Shown here: piece by piece, positions 9,247 to 16,732 of the stretch
How the letters are laid out: every line of letters begins with the position of its first letter
Position numbering within the stretch: the stretch's first letter is position 1
NCBI RefSeq assembly: GCF_028737205.1
Contig: NZ_JAQZAL010000005.1
Location: 1 to 64,000 of the forward strand
Direction: 5' to 3'
Length of the DNA stretch: 64,000 bases
Origin: Actinomycetospora lutea
Lineage (GTDB): Bacteria; Actinomycetota; Actinomycetes; Mycobacteriales; Pseudonocardiaceae
The notes under the pieces: generated by a model
Databases searched by the model: none
The model's input: only the letters and a program-made list of their open reading frames with translations
What the model was told of the DNA's origin: nothing
Translations under genes and position numbers: made by a program

Positions 9247-9918
9247 TCACGCGCGTTCGGCGCGACCGGCCTGCAGGAGCCGCGCGACCAGGCCGTCGGG
9301 CAGCACGTCCTCCTCGGTGACCGCGAGGACGAGGTGGTCGCGCCAGTCGCCGTCGACCTCGAGGTAGCGGCGCAGCAGTCCCTCCTCGCGGAACCCGAGC
9401 TTGGCGAGCACCCGCAGGCTGCGCACGTTCTCGGGCCGCACGGTCGCCTCGACGCGGTGCAGGCCGACCCGCGCGAAGCAGTGGTCGACGGCGAGCGCCA
9501 CCGCCGCGGTCGCCGCGCCGCCGCCCGCGACGTGCGCGCCGACCCAGTAGCCCACGTACGCCGAGAGCAGGGGCTCGCGGACGATGTTGCCGATCACGAC
9601 CTGGCCGGCGAACTCCCCGTCCACAAGCAGCGTGAACGGCAGCGCCTGCCCCGCCCGGCCCATCGAGCGCAGCGCCGCCCAGCGCGCGGGCCACTCGACG
9701 AGCGCGTTGCGCTCCGCCCAGGGCCCGGGCAGCGTCGGCTCCCACGGTGCGAGGTGCTCCTCGTCGCGCAGCCGCGTCCGCGACCACGCGGCGCCGTCGC
9801 GCAGGCGCACCGGGCGCAGCTCGACGACGCCCGCGGGGACGCGCAGCGCGCGGGTGCGGGCCGGCCAGCCGGGGTGGCGACCGGTCGGGCGAGCGCCGCC
9901 CCACGGGGGTCGGCCCAC
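9247..9918 (-). CDS. rimJ: GNAT N-acetyltransferase, RimJ/RimL type
   Basis: A 223-residue GNAT protein related to ribosomal-protein-alanine acetyltransferases. The order of elements is VELRPVRLRDGAAW (strand 1), the mid-domain NIVREPLLSAYVGYWV, the acetyl-CoA loop AGGGAATAAVALAVDHCF, then HRVEATVRPENVRSLRVLAKLGFREEG, the typical RimJ C-terminal motif. It lies between glpR and glp exactly as Rv0995 does in M. tuberculosis. The gap to glp is 13 bases, so glp-rimJ are probably cotranscribed. A 224-base gap separates it from glpR; I see no gene there. Confidence 0.88.
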   Translation of the reverse strand: MGRPPWGGARPTGRHPGWPARTRALRVPAGVVELRPVRLRDGAAWSRTRLRDEEHLAPWEPTLPGPWAERNALVEWPARWAALRSMGRAGQALPFTLLVDGEFAGQVVIGNIVREPLLSAYVGYWVGAHVAGGGAATAAVALAVDHCFARVGLHRVEATVRPENVRSLRVLAKLGFREEGLLRRYLEVDGDWRDHLVLAVTEEDVLPDGLVARLLQAGRAERA

Positions 9919-9931
9919 CTCAGCTGCCCAC

Positions 9932-11185
9932 TCAGCTACGGGGCGCGAGGAACGACACGTGCACCGGGGCGTCCATGCCGATCTCGGTCGTCTCCTCGTC
10001 GACGACGATCAGCGCGTTCGCCTCGGCGAGCGACGAGAGCAGGTGCGAGCCCGAGCTGCCCAGCGGCTGGGCGAGGTAGTCGCCGGTGGCGCGGTCGCGC
10101 AGCAGGCGGCCGCGCACGTAGCTGCGCCGCCCGGGCGGCGAGCTGACCGGCGAGAGCAGCGCGGCGGTGACCTCGCGGCGGTGGAGGTCCTGCTTGCCCA
10201 GCGTCAGGCGGACGAGCGGGCGCACGAGCACCTCGAACGCCACGAGCGCCGAGACGGGGTTCGCCGGCAGCAGGAACGTCGGGATCTCCTCGGCGCCGAG
10301 GCGCCCGAAGCCCTGGACGGAGCCGGGGTGCATGGCGACCCGCGAGATGTCGACCGGCCCGAGCTGGGAGAGCGTGTCCTGGACGTCCTCCCCCAGCTGC
10401 CCGCCGACCCCGCCTGCGATCACGACGATCTCCGAGCGCGCCAGCGCCGACGCGACCGCCTCGCGCAGCGCCGACGGCTCGGTGGACGCGATGCCCAGGC
10501 GGGTCACCTCGGCGCCCGCGTCGGCGGCCGCGGCGGCCAGGGCGTAGGAGTTGACGTCGACGACCTGGCCGGTGCCGGGCGTGCGGTCGAGGTCGACCAG
10601 CTCGTCGCCGACGGCGAGCACCGACACGCGCGGGCGCGGGTGCACGAGGACCTTGGTGCGCCCCACCGCGGCGAGCAGCCCCACCTGGGCGGGCCCCACC
10701 GCGGCGCCCCGCCGGACGGCCACGTCGCCCGGCGACACGTCCTCGCCGACGCGCCGCACCCAGGCCGCGGAGGGCACCGGGGTCTTGACGGTCAGGCGCG
10801 CGCGGTGCCCGGTCGCCCGGCTCGCGGGGTCGTCGGCGGCGTCGGTGTGGTCGTGCGGGGCGACGGCGTCGGCCAGCGTGGGCAGCGGCGCGCCGGTGGC
10901 CACGCGCACGGCCTGGCCGGGCTGCAGGCGGTGCGCCTGGCGCGAGCCGACCGCGACCTCGCCGACGACGGGGAGCTCGACCGGCTCGTCCGCCGCGCCC
11001 AGCACGTCGACGCTGCGCACGGCGAACCCGTCGACGGCCGCCTGGTCGAAGCCGGGGAGGGCCCGGTCGGCCACGACCTCCTCGGCGCAGAGCAGGCCCT
11101 GGGCGGAGGAGATGTCGACCCGGATGGGAGCAGGACGGACCGCGGCGTCGAGCACGCGGCGCAGCTGGGCCTCGACCGTCCTCAC
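9932..11185 (-). CDS. glp: Gephyrin-like molybdotransferase Glp (MoeA1-like)
   Basis: A 417-residue MoeA/gephyrin E-domain protein: domain I/II with PGFDQAAVDGFAVRS, molybdopterin-binding domain III (VLAVGDELVD...DVNSYALAAAAADAGAEV), and C-terminal domain IV. MoeA enzymes insert molybdate into MPT-AMP; the actinobacterial Glp paralogue also binds its receptor GlpR at the division site. Context (rimJ, glpR, UDP-glucose pyrophosphorylase) points to Glp. In domain III the usual SGGVSVGxxD active-site motif is AGGVGGQLGEDVQ, so classic ligase activity may be altered. It is divergent from the UDP-glucose pyrophosphorylase gene with a 110-base gap. Confidence 0.86.
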   Translation of the reverse strand: MRTVEAQLRRVLDAAVRPAPIRVDISSAQGLLCAEEVVADRALPGFDQAAVDGFAVRSVDVLGAADEPVELPVVGEVAVGSRQAHRLQPGQAVRVATGAPLPTLADAVAPHDHTDAADDPASRATGHRARLTVKTPVPSAAWVRRVGEDVSPGDVAVRRGAAVGPAQVGLLAAVGRTKVLVHPRPRVSVLAVGDELVDLDRTPGTGQVVDVNSYALAAAAADAGAEVTRLGIASTEPSALREAVASALARSEIVVIAGGVGGQLGEDVQDTLSQLGPVDISRVAMHPGSVQGFGRLGAEEIPTFLLPANPVSALVAFEVLVRPLVRLTLGKQDLHRREVTAALLSPVSSPPGRRSYVRGRLLRDRATGDYLAQPLGSSGSHLLSSLAEANALIVVDEETTEIGMDAPVHVSFLAPRS

Positions 11186-11254
11186 TCGGATCCCCTCCTC
11201 ATGCGCGTCATCGTCCTACGCCGGGCGTGCCCGGGTGGGTTCCGACGCGCCCGA

Positions 11255-11260
11255 TATCGT
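11255..11260 (+). promoter_or_regulatory. Probable -10 element for the galU-fau operon
   Basis: TATCGT stands 35 bases before the ATG at 11296, in the gap between the divergent glp and UDP-glucose pyrophosphorylase genes, and GGAAG at 11285-11289 can serve as ribosome site. No clear -35 hexamer was found. Confidence 0.4.
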
Positions 11261-11295
11261 GGGCCGGGCCCCGGATGCCTGCACGGAAGAGCCGC

Positions 11296-12660
11296 ATGTC
11301 CTACGTCGACGACGCCCTGGCCGCCCTCACCGCGCGGGACGCGCACCCCGCCGAGGTCGAGGCCTTCCGCCGCCGCCTCGAGCAGCTCGCCAAGCCGGAG
11401 AGCGCGGTCCTGGCCGGCGACGAGCTCGCGCCGGTGGACGACCTGCCGACGCTCGACACGCTGCCCGAGCCGTCCGACGAGGACGCGCGCCGGGCGCTCG
11501 ACGAGCTCGCGGTGATCAAGCTCAACGGCGGGCTCGGGACGAGTATGGGCCTCGACGGGCCCAAGTCGCTGCTCGAGATCAAGCCGGGCACGAGCTTCCT
11601 CGACGCCGTCGCCGTGCAGACCCTCGCGCTGCGCGAGCGCCACGGCGCGCGCCTGCCGCTGCTGCTCATGGACTCCCAGGGCACGCGGGAGCCCTCGCTG
11701 GCGGCGCTGCGCCGGCACGCGGGGCTCGAGGACGACGAGCTGCCGCTGGACTTCCTGCAGGGCTCGGAGCCCAAGCTGCGCGCCGACGACTGGCGCCCGG
11801 TGTCGTGGCCCGCGGACCCGCGCCTGGAGTGGTGCCCGCCCGGCCACGGCGACCTCTACACCGCGCTGGCCGCGTCCGGCGCGCTCGACGCGCTGCTCGC
11901 CGCCGGGGTGCGCCGGGTGTTCGTGTCGAACTCCGACAACCTCGGCGCCGTCCCCGACGTGCGGGTCGCGGCCTGGATGGCCGCCGAGGAGGTCCCGTTC
12001 GCGCTCGAGGTGGCGCGGCGCACGGCGATGGACCGCAAGGGCGGGCACCTGGCGTCCCACTCGGCTCACGGTGGGTCGCTCGTGCTGCGCGAGACCGCCC
12101 AGGTCCCCGAGGGCGACGACTCGTTCACCGACATCGAGCGGTTCGGCTACTTCAACACCAACAACCTGTGGTTCGACCTCGAGCACCTGCGCGCGCTGCA
12201 GGAGGCCGACCCGGCGGCGCCCTTCCTGCCCCTGATCGTCAACCGGAAGACCGTCGACCCGACCGACCCGTCCTCCACGCCGGTCCTGCAGCTCGAGACG
12301 GCGATGGGCGCGGCGATCGGGTCGGTCGAGGGGGCGCGGGCGCTCGAGGTGCCGCGCACCCGGTTCGCGCCGGTCAAGACCACCGACGACCTGCTCGTCG
12401 CGCGCTCGGACCTCTACGACCTCACCGACGACGGGCGCATGGTGCCCACCGGCGCGGCGCCCGTGGTGGAGCTCGACAAGGGATTCAAGATGCTCGGCGA
12501 CTTCGAGCGCCGCTTCGCCGGCGGTGCGCCGTCGCTGGCGCGGGCGACGTCGCTGACGGTCTCCGGGGACGTCACGTTCGGCGCGGACGTGGTCGTCGAG
12601 GGCGATGTCACGGTCGAGGGGCCGCGCCACGTCGGGGACGGCGAGACGCTGCGGGGGTGA
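11296..12660 (+). CDS. UTP--glucose-1-phosphate uridylyltransferase, UDPGP (eukaryotic) type
   Basis: A 454-residue UDP-glucose pyrophosphorylase that makes UDP-glucose for wall and storage glycans. The nucleotide loop is LNGGLGTSMGLDGPKSLLEI (about residues 76-95), then MDSQGTREPS, WCPPGHGDLYTAL, FVSNSDNLGA and YFNTNNLWF, all hallmarks of the UDPGP family typical of eukaryotes, not of the 300-residue bacterial GalU. A C-terminal left-handed helix stretch (SLTVSGDVTFGADVVVEGDV) follows. The start ATG 11296 leaves out a 23-codon extension with no domain content. It occupies the position of Rv0993 galU in the conserved neighbourhood. Its stop overlaps the next gene by 4 bases. Confidence 0.92.
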   Translation: MSYVDDALAALTARDAHPAEVEAFRRRLEQLAKPESAVLAGDELAPVDDLPTLDTLPEPSDEDARRALDELAVIKLNGGLGTSMGLDGPKSLLEIKPGTSFLDAVAVQTLALRERHGARLPLLLMDSQGTREPSLAALRRHAGLEDDELPLDFLQGSEPKLRADDWRPVSWPADPRLEWCPPGHGDLYTALAASGALDALLAAGVRRVFVSNSDNLGAVPDVRVAAWMAAEEVPFALEVARRTAMDRKGGHLASHSAHGGSLVLRETAQVPEGDDSFTDIERFGYFNTNNLWFDLEHLRALQEADPAAPFLPLIVNRKTVDPTDPSSTPVLQLETAMGAAIGSVEGARALEVPRTRFAPVKTTDDLLVARSDLYDLTDDGRMVPTGAAPVVELDKGFKMLGDFERRFAGGAPSLARATSLTVSGDVTFGADVVVEGDVTVEGPRHVGDGETLRG

Positions 12661-13250
12661 CGTCCACCAAGGCCGAGCTCCGGCGCTCGTTGCTGGCGGC
12701 GCGGCGGGCCCGCTCGCCCGAGGCGCGCCGGGCCGACGCCGCCGCCCTGGCTGCCGGGCTGCCGGCGCTGCTCGAGGGCGTCGCCGACCCGGTCTGCCTG
12801 TTCGTCGCCGTCGGCGGGGAGCCCGGCGCGACCCCGGACGGCGCGCTGCCCGTGCTCGACGCCGCGCGCGCGATGGGGCGCCGGGTGCTCCTGCCCGTGA
12901 CCGTCGGCGCCGCGCCGCTGGACTGGGCGCCCTACGACGGTCCCGAGTCGCTCGGCGCCGGCCCGCACGGGCTGCGCGAACCGATGGGACCGCGCCTGGG
13001 GCCCGCGGTGCTCGCCGACGCCGGCCTCGTCGTGGTCCCGGCGCTCGCCGTCGACCACCGGGGCGTGCGCCTGGGCCGCGGCGGCGGGCACTACGACCGC
13101 TCGCTGCCCCTCGCCGGCGCGCAGACCCGTCTCGTGGCGCTCGTGGGCGACGACGGCCTCCTCGCCGACGACCTCCCCGCCGAGCCCCACGACGTCGGCG
13201 TCCACGCCGTCTGGCGCCCGTCGTCCGGAGTGACGTGGTTGTCGGCGTGA
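12657..13250 (+). CDS. 5-formyltetrahydrofolate cyclo-ligase
   Basis: A 197-residue 5-FCL (methenyl-THF synthetase), which converts 5-formyl-THF to 5,10-methenyl-THF using ATP. The N-terminal KAELRRSLLAARRARSPEARRADA helix and the ATP/folate motif DHRGVRLGRGGGHYDRSL are characteristic. The start is the GTG at 12657, overlapping the preceding stop (GTGA). Coupling of this gene to the UDP-glucose pyrophosphorylase gene parallels Rv0992c-Rv0993, though in mycobacteria those two are differently oriented. No terminator is obvious immediately downstream. Confidence 0.92.
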   Translation: MTSTKAELRRSLLAARRARSPEARRADAAALAAGLPALLEGVADPVCLFVAVGGEPGATPDGALPVLDAARAMGRRVLLPVTVGAAPLDWAPYDGPESLGAGPHGLREPMGPRLGPAVLADAGLVVVPALAVDHRGVRLGRGGGHYDRSLPLAGAQTRLVALVGDDGLLADDLPAEPHDVGVHAVWRPSSGVTWLSA

Positions 13251-13271
13251 CGAGACGAGACGAGACGTGCG

Positions 13272-13335
13272 AGCGATGCGGCATCGCTGGCGTCACACGC
13301 CAGGATCGCCACATCCTCGCTCGCGCGACACGCCG
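13272..13335. repeat. REP-like palindromic element, copy 1 (intergenic)
   Basis: A 64-base unit made of consecutive small hairpins: AGCGATGC-G-GCATCGCT, then TGGCGT-CAC-ACGCCA, then GGAT-N6-ATCC. A second copy with about 61 of 64 identical positions lies at 41568-41630 inside a gene. Here it fills the gap after the 5-FCL gene, and the flanks GCGAGCG/CGCTCGC also pair. Confidence 0.85.
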
Positions 13336-13385
13336 GAACGGTCCTCGCCCCGTCCCACATCGGAACAGTCGTGACCCTGTCGGTG

Positions 13386-13412
13386 TTGGCACTCTCGAGG
13401 CGCGAGTGCCAT
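13386..13412 (+). promoter_or_regulatory. CIRCE element (HrcA operator)
   Basis: TTGGCACTC-N9-GAGTGCCAT is a near-perfect CIRCE inverted repeat, the site of the heat-shock repressor HrcA. A -10-like TACACT follows at 13414-13419, so HrcA would block transcription of the zinc-ribbon gene starting at 13473. Rv0991c, the mycobacterial counterpart, belongs to the heat-shock regulon. Confidence 0.92.
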
Positions 13413-13472
13413 CTACACTCTGCGCGGACATCACGACCCCCGGCGCGGGGGCGGACGACTTCAGGAGTGCAC

Positions 13473-13850
13473 GTGCCGACCTATCCCTACGCCTGCACCG
13501 CCTGCGACCACCGCTTCGAGCAGGTCCAGGCGTTCTCCGACCCGTCGCTGACCGAGTGCCCGGTGTGCGGCGGGCGGCTGCGCAAGGTGTTCTCGTCGGT
13601 GGGGATCGTGTTCAAGGGCAGCGGCTTCTACCGCAACGACGCCCGCAACGGGTCCGGCTCCTCGGAGAAGGTCTCGTCCTCGTCGGAGTCGTCGTCGAAC
13701 TCGGGCGAGTCGTCGGGCTCGGGCGAGTCGAAGAGCTCCGGCGACTCCAAAGCCACCTCGGACGCCGGATCGTCGAGCTCGTCCGGGTCGTCCGGCTCGT
13801 CCGGCTCGTCCGGGACCTCGAGCTCGGGCTCGACGGCGAAGTCGGCCTGA
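13473..13850 (+). CDS. ruc: FmdB-type zinc-ribbon protein with Ser-rich tail, Ruc-like
   Basis: A 125-residue protein. Its N-terminal zinc ribbon is PTYPYACTACDHRFEQ...TECPVCGGRLRKVFSSVGIVFKGSGFY (two CxxC pairs), and the last 70 residues are Ser/Gly with some Glu/Lys/Asp, surely disordered. This is the composition of M. tuberculosis Rv0991c (Ruc), a redox-regulated chaperone that works with DnaK when its cysteines are oxidised. The start is the GTG at 13473 with TCAGGAG six bases before it, not an upstream ATG, because PTYPY is the family N-terminus. The CIRCE site upstream predicts heat induction through HrcA. A hairpin terminator follows. Confidence 0.87.
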   Translation: MPTYPYACTACDHRFEQVQAFSDPSLTECPVCGGRLRKVFSSVGIVFKGSGFYRNDARNGSGSSEKVSSSSESSSNSGESSGSGESKSSGDSKATSDAGSSSSSGSSGSSGSSGTSSSGSTAKSA

Positions 13851-13887
13851 GCGGACCCACCGGAGGTAGTGGGCGAGGGGTGGTCCA

Positions 13888-13912
13888 GGACGCCGACCCC
13901 GAGTCGGCGTCC
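13888..13912. terminator. Hairpin terminator after the Ruc-like gene
   Basis: GGACGCCGA-N7-TCGGCGTCC, a perfect 9-bp stem 37 bases after the stop, lies between convergent genes and could serve both strands. There is no U-run, as is usual in this phylum. The remaining gap to 14065 shows nothing further. Confidence 0.65.
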
Positions 13913-14064
13913 CGGACCTACCTGACGCCCACCCGCTCCCCAGCGGTCGGCGTCGAGGGCCTCACACCCGAGAAGACGATCCGGGAGACAGAAAGGTTGC
14001 CGATTCTCCCGCACATCACCCCAACGGGTGACAGAGGTGAGGTTTCGGTGACCGGAGGACTCGG

Positions 14065-14976
14065 TCACAGCGGCCGTCGGCGCTTCCCCGGGCTGTGTCG
14101 CGCGGCCCCCGAGCCGTCCCGCGGTCCGCCCTCCTGCGCGGCCAACAGCGGCGAGCGCGACAGCAGGAACACCCCGATCACCATGAGCACGGCCCCGGCG
14201 AGCCCGCCCAGGAGCGCGAAGCCGCCGTTGATCTCCTCGCCCAGCAGCGCGATGCCCCAGGTCGACGAGAGCAGCGGGTTGCCGAGGATCAGCCCCGGCT
14301 GCGAGGCGAGCAACCGCCCGGCGCGCAGCGAGTGCTGGAGCACCAAGAACGCGGCGGGCGCGACCGGGATCAGCAGGTAGCTCTGCCACGTCGTGAAGAC
14401 GCCGACCACGCCCTCGCGCTGCAGCGCCTCGGACATCGCCTTGACGATCACGGCGACGAACCCGGACCCGATGCCCGCGGCGATCCCGTAGCACGCGGCC
14501 CGGGTGACGGTGCGCGACCGCTTCGCGACCGAGCTGGTGACCCAGAGCAGGCCCATCGTCACGGCCGTGCCGAGGACCCAGGTGAGCGTGCCCGCGCCGA
14601 GCGCGTCGCCGCCGCTGGGCTGCAGGGTCACGAGCAGGACGACCAGGCCGATGGACATGATCGCGACGGCGATCCACTCCCGCCGTCGCAGCGCGCCGCC
14701 GAGCACCCACCAGCCGAGCAGCAGCGTGAACGGCAGCTCCATGACGAGCACCGGCTGCACCAGCGCGATCGACCCGAGGCTCAGCGCGGTCGCCTGCAGC
14801 GCCACGGCGACCGCGAAGATCGACGTCCCGATCAGCCACGCCGGCCGCTGGACCATGTCGCGCAGGGTCCCGGCGCTGATCCCGCGGGCGCGGGCGCTGT
14901 CCTGCGCGGCCTTGCGCTGCAGGACCAGGGCCGTCGCGTTCGCGATGGTCGCGAGCAGCACGAGCACCACGGCCAT
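14065..14976 (-). CDS. DMT-superfamily transporter
   Basis: A 303-residue membrane protein with nine or ten hydrophobic helices in the EamA/DMT pattern (AVVLVLLATIANATALVLQRKAA at the start, GSIALVQPVLVMELPFTLLLGWW, LLGEEINGGFALLGGLAGAVLMVIGVFLLS near the end). The NIPA-like branch of this family moves magnesium or small organics, but the substrate here is not readable. The ATG at 14976 gives the natural first helix; upstream codons to 15117 would add an Arg-rich sequence with no membrane character. Divergent to the SAF-domain gene. Confidence 0.82.
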   Translation of the reverse strand: MAVVLVLLATIANATALVLQRKAAQDSARARGISAGTLRDMVQRPAWLIGTSIFAVAVALQATALSLGSIALVQPVLVMELPFTLLLGWWVLGGALRRREWIAVAIMSIGLVVLLVTLQPSGGDALGAGTLTWVLGTAVTMGLLWVTSSVAKRSRTVTRAACYGIAAGIGSGFVAVIVKAMSEALQREGVVGVFTTWQSYLLIPVAPAAFLVLQHSLRAGRLLASQPGLILGNPLLSSTWGIALLGEEINGGFALLGGLAGAVLMVIGVFLLSRSPLLAAQEGGPRDGSGAARHSPGKRRRPL

Positions 14977-15159
14977 GCCTGCGCCCGCCCTCTTCCGTTC
15001 GTCGGCGACCCTCGGCCGCAAACTACCGCCCGTCCCGGTGCGGTCGCCGCGCCGGGCCGGGCGGACGCCCCGATCGCGCTGGGCCGAACGCCGTCCCCAT
15101 CGTCCGATCGCGTCCACGGCCGTCGGAGTGACCGACGGGTCCCGCGCGGGCTTTCGCCC

Positions 15160-15165
15160 TAGCGT
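15160..15165 (+). promoter_or_regulatory. Leaderless promoter -10 element for the SAF gene
   Basis: TAGCGT followed by exactly 7 bases and then GTG 15173, the spacing of leaderless actinobacterial transcripts. Confidence 0.55.
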
Positions 15166-15172
15166 CGACGAC

Positions 15173-15877
15173 GTGCGAGAACGCGACGGACCCGGACGCG
15201 GGGAGCGACGGCGCCGGACGGGATGGCGGACGGGGTGGCGGCTCCCGGCGCCCGGGTGGCGGCGGGTGGTGGCGCTGCGCCGGGCCGCGGCGGGGCTGCT
15301 GGCGCTGCTCGCGGTCGCGTTCCTCGCCGCGCCCGGGGTCGCGCCGGCGGGAACGCCCGTGCTGGTGGCCGCCCGCGACCTCGCGCCGGGGGTGGCGCTG
15401 GGGCCCGCCGACGTGGCGGTGCGCTCGCTGCCGCCCGACCTCGTGCCGGCGGGGGCGCTGGGCGAGCCGGCGACGGTCGCCGGGCGTCAGGTGGTCGGCG
15501 GGGTCCGGGCGGGCGAGGCGCTGACCGACGTGCGGCTGCTCGGGCCGGTCGCCGCGGTCGCCGCCGCGGGCGTCCCGGACGCGGCCGGGGTGCCCGTGCG
15601 CCTCGCCGACGCGGGCGTCGCCGCGCTGCTGGCGCCGGGCACCCGGGTCGACCTCGTGGCGGCCGGCCCCGAGGGCTCCGCGAGCGGCGGTCCGGACCCG
15701 CCCGAGGTGACCGACGGGGCCGTGCTCGCCCCGGGCGCGGTGGTGCTCGCCGTGCTGCCGCCCGCCCAGCGCACGGCGGGGTCGGCACCGGTCGTCGTCG
15801 TCGCCCTGCCCGCGGGGCTCGCGGCGCGGGTCGCCACGGTGTCGCTGCGGGAGGAGGTGACGGTCACGCTGCGCTGA
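15173..15877 (+). CDS. SAF-domain (CpaB/RcpC-like) exported protein
   Basis: A 234-residue protein: basic N-terminus, one membrane helix (AAAGLLALLAVAFLAAPGVAP, about residues 34-54), then a SAF domain (TPVLVAARDLAPGVALGPADVAVRSLP ... AGRQVVGGVRAGEALTDVRL) and a C-terminal beta-rich part. It resembles CpaB/RcpC, the Flp pilus assembly protein, but no pilus genes lie nearby; lone SAF proteins are frequent in actinomycetes and of unknown role. The GTG start fits a leaderless promoter 7 bases upstream. A 70-residue gene on the other strand lies just downstream, convergent. Confidence 0.8.
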   Translation: MRERDGPGRGERRRRTGWRTGWRLPAPGWRRVVALRRAAAGLLALLAVAFLAAPGVAPAGTPVLVAARDLAPGVALGPADVAVRSLPPDLVPAGALGEPATVAGRQVVGGVRAGEALTDVRLLGPVAAVAAAGVPDAAGVPVRLADAGVAALLAPGTRVDLVAAGPEGSASGGPDPPEVTDGAVLAPGAVVLAVLPPAQRTAGSAPVVVVALPAGLAARVATVSLREEVTVTLR

Positions 15878-15898
15878 CGCGCGCCGCGGGACGGACCG

Positions 15899-16120
15899 TC
15901 AGGGCCGGTCGTGGTGCGGGGGACGCTCGTCGTCGTAGCGGCGGCGGTCGGCCTCGTCACGGTCCGGGTCCGCGGCCCCGCGGCCGGGCCCGCGCTCGTC
16001 GGAGGACGCCACGGCGTCGTCGCCGAAGATCGCGGCCCGCCGCGCCGCCCGCTGCCGGGCCTCGGCCTGCGAGGCGGCCTCCGGCGCGCCGGGCGGGTCG
16101 GGCTGCGGGTCGGGACTCAG
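15899..16120 (-). CDS. Small charged protein coupled to moaB2, possible CTG start
   Basis: A reading frame of 73 codons directly behind moaB2 on the same strand. The predicted protein is hydrophilic, with PDPQPDPPGAPEAASQ followed by an Ala/Arg helix (RQRAARRAAIFGDDA) and an Arg/Asp tail (DEADRRRYDDERPPHHDRP). No ATG, GTG or TTG occurs in frame nearby; the CTG at 16118-16120 overlaps the moaB2 stop as CTGA, copying the GTGA overlaps used throughout this window. The IFGDD-type helix is reminiscent of small actinobacterial proteins encoded next to moaB2, but I do not recognise it firmly. Expression is unproven. Confidence 0.42.
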   Translation of the reverse strand: MSPDPQPDPPGAPEAASQAEARQRAARRAAIFGDDAVASSDERGPGRGAADPDRDEADRRRYDDERPPHHDRP

Positions 16121-16644
16121 TGCTCTTCCATCCCCGAGAGCTCGGCGATCACGTGGGCGATCATCGGGGTGAGGGTGGCCATGCCGTCGCGGACCGCGGC
16201 GCGGGAGGAGGCGAGGTTCACGACGAGGGTGCTGCCCGAGACGCCGACCAGACCGCGCGAGAGACCGGCGTCGACGGCGCCCGCCGCGAGGCCGGAGGCC
16301 CGGATCGCCTCGGCGATGCCCGGGATCGGGCGGTCGAGCACGCCCGCGGTCGCGTCGGCGGTCACCGCGCGCGGCGACACCCCGGTGCCGCCGACGGTGA
16401 CGACGAGGTCGACCCCGCCGATCACCGCGGTGTTCAGGGCGTTGCGGATGGCCACCGACTCGCCCGGCACGACGATCGTGCCGTCGACGACCAGGTTGGC
16501 CTCACCGAGGAGCTCGGTGACCAGCGGCCCGATCGAGTCCGCGCTCTCGCCCCGGCTGACGCGGTCGTCGACCACGACGACGAGGGCCCGTCCCAGCATC
16601 TCCTCCGTGCCGCCGTGCAGCGGCGAGTTCTCCATGGTCGCCAA
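16117..16644 (-). CDS. moaB2: MogA/MoaB-family molybdenum cofactor protein
   Basis: A 175-residue MPT-binding protein (MoaB/MogA fold), which adenylylates molybdopterin before metal insertion. Seen are ALVVVVDDRVSRGESADSIGPLVTELL, the motif VVTVGGTGVSPRAVTADAT (GGTG loop) and STLVVNLASSRAAVRDGM. M. tuberculosis carries moaB2 (Rv0984) beside pepD/mprAB (Rv0981-0983), and the same neighbours occur here 5 kb to the right. It may also serve the molybdenum hydroxylase of the nicotinate cluster, though cofactor supply is a shared function. The ATG at 16644 is kept; the alternative MENSP start is four codons later. Confidence 0.9.
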   Translation of the reverse strand: MATMENSPLHGGTEEMLGRALVVVVDDRVSRGESADSIGPLVTELLGEANLVVDGTIVVPGESVAIRNALNTAVIGGVDLVVTVGGTGVSPRAVTADATAGVLDRPIPGIAEAIRASGLAAGAVDAGLSRGLVGVSGSTLVVNLASSRAAVRDGMATLTPMIAHVIAELSGMEEH

Positions 16645-16720
16645 GGTAGTCGGGACCCCCCGAGCGGCACGAAGTGGACGCCCGGCGACGGTCGGGTCAC
16701 GGTGCGTGGCGCCGGGCGGC

Positions 16721-16726
16721 TAGCGT
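16721..16726 (+). promoter_or_regulatory. Leaderless promoter -10 element for the epimerase gene
   Basis: TAGCGT, 6 bases, GTG 16733: the classic leaderless arrangement, which also fixes the start codon. Confidence 0.55.
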
Positions 16727-16732
16727 GCCCGC

